Assembly: GCA_020650975.1 (NCBI GenBank)
Contig: JAIPMN010027999.1
Coordinates: forward strand, 1 to 20,979
Origin: Apostichopus californicus
Lineage: Eukaryota > Echinodermata > Holothuroidea > Aspidochirotida > Stichopodidae
DNA length: 20,979 bases
Direction: 5' to 3'
Translations under genes and position numbers: made by a program
The notes under the pieces: model-generated
What the model was told of the DNA's origin: nothing
Database searches by the model: none
What the model saw: the letters and a program-made list of their open reading frames with translations, nothing else
Part shown: piece after piece, positions 18,505 to 20,979 of the stretch
Position numbering within the stretch: position 1 is the stretch's first letter
Layout: every line of letters starts with the position of its first letter

Positions 18505-19524
18505 TGCTTTTTACGTGCAAAGAGAACGGACACGGACCAAAGGTCAACAGAACCAAAAAACAATCCCAGTCTGTACAACCACCAAAACTGAAACCCACAA
18601 ACATAAATCTCTCACTAACCCACATATGTATATAACGTGGCGTTTAACGTGACGTGAAAAGGACACGGACCCAAAGGCCAACAGAACCAAAATAAAACCC
18701 CACCAACCTACATTTTGTAACGACCACACAAACCCCCCACACCTAACAACTAACTCACTCCTAATTTCATCCGGGGAACGCCGTCCCGATAGTAGACGAC
18801 AGGCTTGCGCCAGCGTCAACGAAAGGCAGTGTCGGGAAGCCGTGCATGGTCCGCCTCCATGCGCAACCTAATGTCACTTTGCACGTGGGGACGACAGCCT
18901 CGGCCCTCCAGACGGCATCTGCTATTCCAGATGTGTCTCCTGATGATAGCGGCAAACAACAACAGCAGATCACTACTAATGGCTCACCGTGTGCAACCAA
19001 TAACACCAATAACGAAGGCGTGAAACCATTCCCACACCAACCGGACAAAGGGACACTCCAGCAAAAGGGGTTGCATAGTCTCGATGGCTTTACAGCCCAC
19101 ACGGGGACAAATCCCATCACCTAATTGTCACCTGACTAGGCGAAAATGGTTAGTGATGAGGACCCCATGTGCAATCCTCCACGCCAAATCCCGGGGACGG
19201 CTATCTAGTGACTTACAACACACAAACCGCCACGCATCTGGAGGGATGGCGGTTTGGCAAGCCGACGGGCACACAGGCGCGAGCATTGAATGGTGGGTAT
19301 AACACAGAGGGGGCCACGTTCAGCAGAACATCTGGCCCACCCTCTTTGATTCTACGAAGTGAGTCACCAATCTGAATATACATCCCAGAAGGGCGTGTCG
19401 CCTTTGGCCAGTTATTGGAAAAGGGTGGCGAAAAAGAAACCCACCCCAGAACCTAACAAAAAAGGCAAAGGCAACGAAGGATTCTCAAACGCAACGAAAA
19501 CACCTTTCAAACCCACCGCTTATC
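18505..19524 (-). mobile_element. 5'-truncated LINE C tail inserted into family C exon
   Basis: On the minus strand this 1,020-bp piece carries an ORF2 C-terminus and a 3' UTR. It reads AWRFVCCKSLDSRPRDLAW, RIAHGVLITNHFRLVR, then GDGICPRVGCKAIETMQPLL, LECPFVRLVWEWFHAFVIGV and RHIWNSRCRL, the reverse-transcriptase connection and zinc-binding region in order. Stops and frame changes break it, so it is older than LINE B. It is a different subfamily (low similarity outside the zinc motif) but its 3' end is the same CACGTAAAAAGC. It lies inside an exon of the family C gene, between the EKHGI and HLVVAGD blocks. Confidence 0.87.
18528..18692 (-). repeat. Duplicated 3' terminal box in LINE C 3' UTR
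   Basis: A 31-32 base box, plus strand ggacacggaccaaaggtcaa and on, occurs at 18528-18558 and again at 18661-18692, 133 bases apart. On the LINE strand each copy is followed by a CACGT-containing sequence, so the 3' terminal region appears to be present twice. Confidence 0.85.
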
Positions 19525-19529
19525 AGGTA
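19525..19529. repeat. Short target-site duplication, right copy (AGGTA)
   Basis: This matches 18500-18504 on the 5' side of the truncated LINE C. Confidence 0.7.
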
Positions 19530-19900
19530 AGCATATCAGCCATCTAGTTGTAGCTGGTGATGCCAAAACTTATGAATAATTGCTTGAAGCTAAGAGAGTG
19601 TATGGTGAGGACTTAACCTGCCTTACTTGGGAGAGTGGCATTTGCTTAAGAATATTCAAGCCCCCCCCCCCCTATGAAAATACATCTAGATGCAGGTCTC
19701 AGACAATAATTGTACTCCATAAAGGTGAAACACATGTGGCTGTTGCTTCTGGCTTCAGGAAAACACACATCTTTCTGATGCAGTTATGGGGAGCAATGTA
19801 TGTAATGGCAATCACACAATGTCAACATAATGAAGAAGCCAACTTAACTTGGACAAATTTGTATTCATGTGTCGTCCAAAAAATCAGATCAAAAGGTTGA
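19530..19900 (+). pseudogene. Family C gene, GDAKTY / GEWHLLKN block
   Basis: The reading resumes HISHLVVAGDAKTYE, is crossed by a TAA at about 19578, then LLEAKRVYGEDLTCLT. After a one-base frame change it shows GEWHLLKNIQA, which corresponds to the GDWHLLKN block I recall for this family. A C-run at 19661-19672 disrupts the next part. It resumes as HKGETHVAVASGFRKTHIFL then MQLWGAMYVMAI, matching the family pattern THxFLLQvWEAmyr. The Asp of GDA and the His of WH are the conserved residues visible. The whole order fits the upstream blocks, so it is one gene with the LINE removed. Confidence 0.62.
19661..19672 (+). repeat. Poly-C tract (12 C) inside former coding sequence
   Basis: The run follows the GEWHLLKNIQA block directly and replaces or displaces coding sequence there. 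Confidence 0.9.
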
Positions 19901-20027
19901 AATATTTTCAAAAACCTGAGTAGCGAGCTTAATGCACTGTCACCTGTTATAATTCATGAAATTCTAAAAATAGGGATATGTCCCATTATGCCATGAGGCT
20001 GAGACAAGTTTCTCACAATAGTTCATG

Positions 20028-20215
20028 CCATGGATCGCCCCACATACCTGGAACTAGTTCCATTTCACATGGCAGCGGACATTCTTTAATATTTTCAAAA
20101 GGGTGCTTTTTCTGTTAGTGTCACAGGTAGAAATGGGCGCTGCCTTGCTTTCGACGAAGGCCATGAAATGTTAATTAATAAAGAGGTCAAGATGTCTATG
20201 ACTACCACTGGTATC
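20028..20215 (+). pseudogene. Family C gene, DEGHE block
   Basis: The reading is DRPTYLELVPFHMAADIL, a TAA near 20088, then YFQKGAFSVSVTGRNGRCLA and FDEGHEMLINKEVKMSM. Relatives read D-AHEQ-NA--K here, so the Glu of the HE pair may be the last acidic active-site residue. The match is in the expected place, downstream of GEWHLLKN. Partial and broken. Confidence 0.5.
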
Positions 20216-20413
20216 CCGTCTTGTCCACTACCTTCCATATAGAGCGAAACCAATGAAAACATTAAAATCTGAAGTGACCATGCCAAAAGACGGTAATGAT
20301 GAAAATGACTCTGATTCTACATTTAAACTAACTGAGGACAATGTAAAACTTTACATTTAGATATTGAAAAATTAATCAAACTTCTTTCTTGCAACAAGTA
20401 CACCAGATAGTGT

Positions 20414-20693
20414 TTGCCATATTTTTACAGGGAAGTTGCTACTTCTGCCGTGTCTAATTACTTGAAGACATTTTATGAAAAGGGTGAGGCAGATTTGAAT
20501 GCTTTCATTAGTTGCGTTGTCTTCAATACATCAGGACAAAAACCAACGAAACGTTCAAGAAGGAATTTAAAGACCTTTGCATTAAAGAAGCAGACTGTGT
20601 ACAAGCAAAAATTTGAAGTTAAGGATGAAAGAATGCAAATTGCATCCCTTCGTAGGCAAATTTGCCTTTTCAAAGTCGTCTAATCAACCAGTC
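20414..20693 (+). pseudogene. Family C gene, probable C-terminal part
   Basis: The frame reads FYREVATSAVSNYLKTFYEK then GEADLNAFISCVVFNTSGQK, RRNLKTFALKKQTVYKQKFE and VKDERMQIASLRRQICLF, ending at TAA near 20681-20683. It is basic and mostly helical in look. Following the DEGHE block it fits the C-terminal region of the family, but no single motif is decisive. It lies 107 bases from the next LINE. Confidence 0.4.
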
Positions 20694-20799
20694 TAAAACC
20701 TTATTCAGTTGTTGTGTCTTCCTCGTGCAATATGTACTCCTGACCAGTTACCCATTAAAGCTTCAAAGGCAAGCTCAGCTAATGAGTTTCAGAAGAGAA

Positions 20800-20979
20800 G
20801 CTTTTTACGTGACCCGCCATGCGGGATACAAAACGCACGGCCAAACGGCACTACCGAACCATCCCATACTGACAAACGAAACTCAGGTCAAGCGAGACCT
20901 GCAGAGACAAAACGCCCAACCCCCCCCCCCCCACTGAAACATTCAAAAAACTACAAGGACGACCCGCACGCAGCGAAAC
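20800..20979 (-). mobile_element. LINE B 3' end, continues past the window
   Basis: This starts at gctttttacgtgacccgcc and follows the same 3' UTR as 131-310 closely. It lacks about 16-20 bases present in the other copies near 20894-20898 and has a C-run of 13 (20920-20932) where the others have six. The right part and the second target-site duplication lie outside the window. Confidence 0.9.
20920..20932 (+). repeat. Poly-C tract (13 C) in LINE 3' UTR
   Basis: The other LINE B copies have about six C (or G) at the same place (near 274-279 and 10660-10665), so this is an expanded run. Confidence 0.9.

Noticed and set aside
18767-19120. 117-codon minus frame as an independent membrane protein (hydrophobic, Cys-rich)
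   Set aside because: The neighbouring frame carries GDGICPRVGCKAIETMQ and the LINE zinc-binding pattern; the hydrophobic frame is its shadow.
1-20979. LTR element, endogenous virus, Polinton, CRISPR array or bacterial defence system
   Set aside because: I saw no long terminal repeats, protease, integrase, capsid or polymerase motifs, and no regularly spaced repeats. The CCHC knuckles belong to LINE ORF1, next to an APE-type endonuclease.

Overview
The window looks like animal nuclear DNA from a repeat-rich genome, probably a marine invertebrate deuterostome such as an amphioxus, though this is inferred from repeat style and from remembered protein families and I hold it loosely. It is AT-rich and carries splice-like signals, poly-C tracts, LINE retrotransposons without poly(A) tails, a SINE-like tail and decayed multi-exon transposase-like genes. 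I see no intact host gene, no rRNA or tRNA gene, no CRISPR array, no bacterial operon structure, and no LTR element or Polinton.

Layout. (1) 1-1340, minus strand: ORF1 of a Tx1/L1-like LINE with CCHC zinc knuckles, cut by a younger 5'-truncated LINE tail (131-745) flanked by a 15-bp target-site duplication. (2) 1380-3720: AT-rich, no gene seen. (3) 3721-5070, minus: a second LINE with ORF1, a partial endonuclease and an ORF2 C-terminus; the reverse transcriptase is missing. (4) 5113-6267, plus: remnant of transposase-like family A. (5) 7297-7535: two LINE tails head to head, making a 93-bp inverted repeat. (6) 7852-8007: SINE-like tail; 8393-8512: degenerate minisatellite. (7) 8547-9870, plus: remnant of a KDZ-like transposase with clear conserved blocks. 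(8) 10261-10808, plus: a LINE tail with its own target-site duplication; 11226-11483, minus: an older LINE tail. (9) 12937-15435, plus: family A again, as a tandem duplication of about 1.2 kb. (10) 16400-20690, plus: family C, a large decayed gene interrupted in an exon by a 1,020-bp LINE (18505-19524, minus) with a short target-site duplication. (11) 20800-20979, minus: another young LINE tail running off the window.

The genes do not form a pathway. The window reads as a transposon graveyard: three unrelated transposase-like families, each multi-exon and broken, overlaid by successive LINE insertions. Near-identical LINE tails at 131-745, 10261-10808 and 20800-20979 point to recent activity of one LINE family. 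The nesting gives a relative order: family C gene before the LINE at 18505, and LINE A before the tail at 131. Names for families A and C are working labels; their identification rests on remembered motifs and was not checked by any search.
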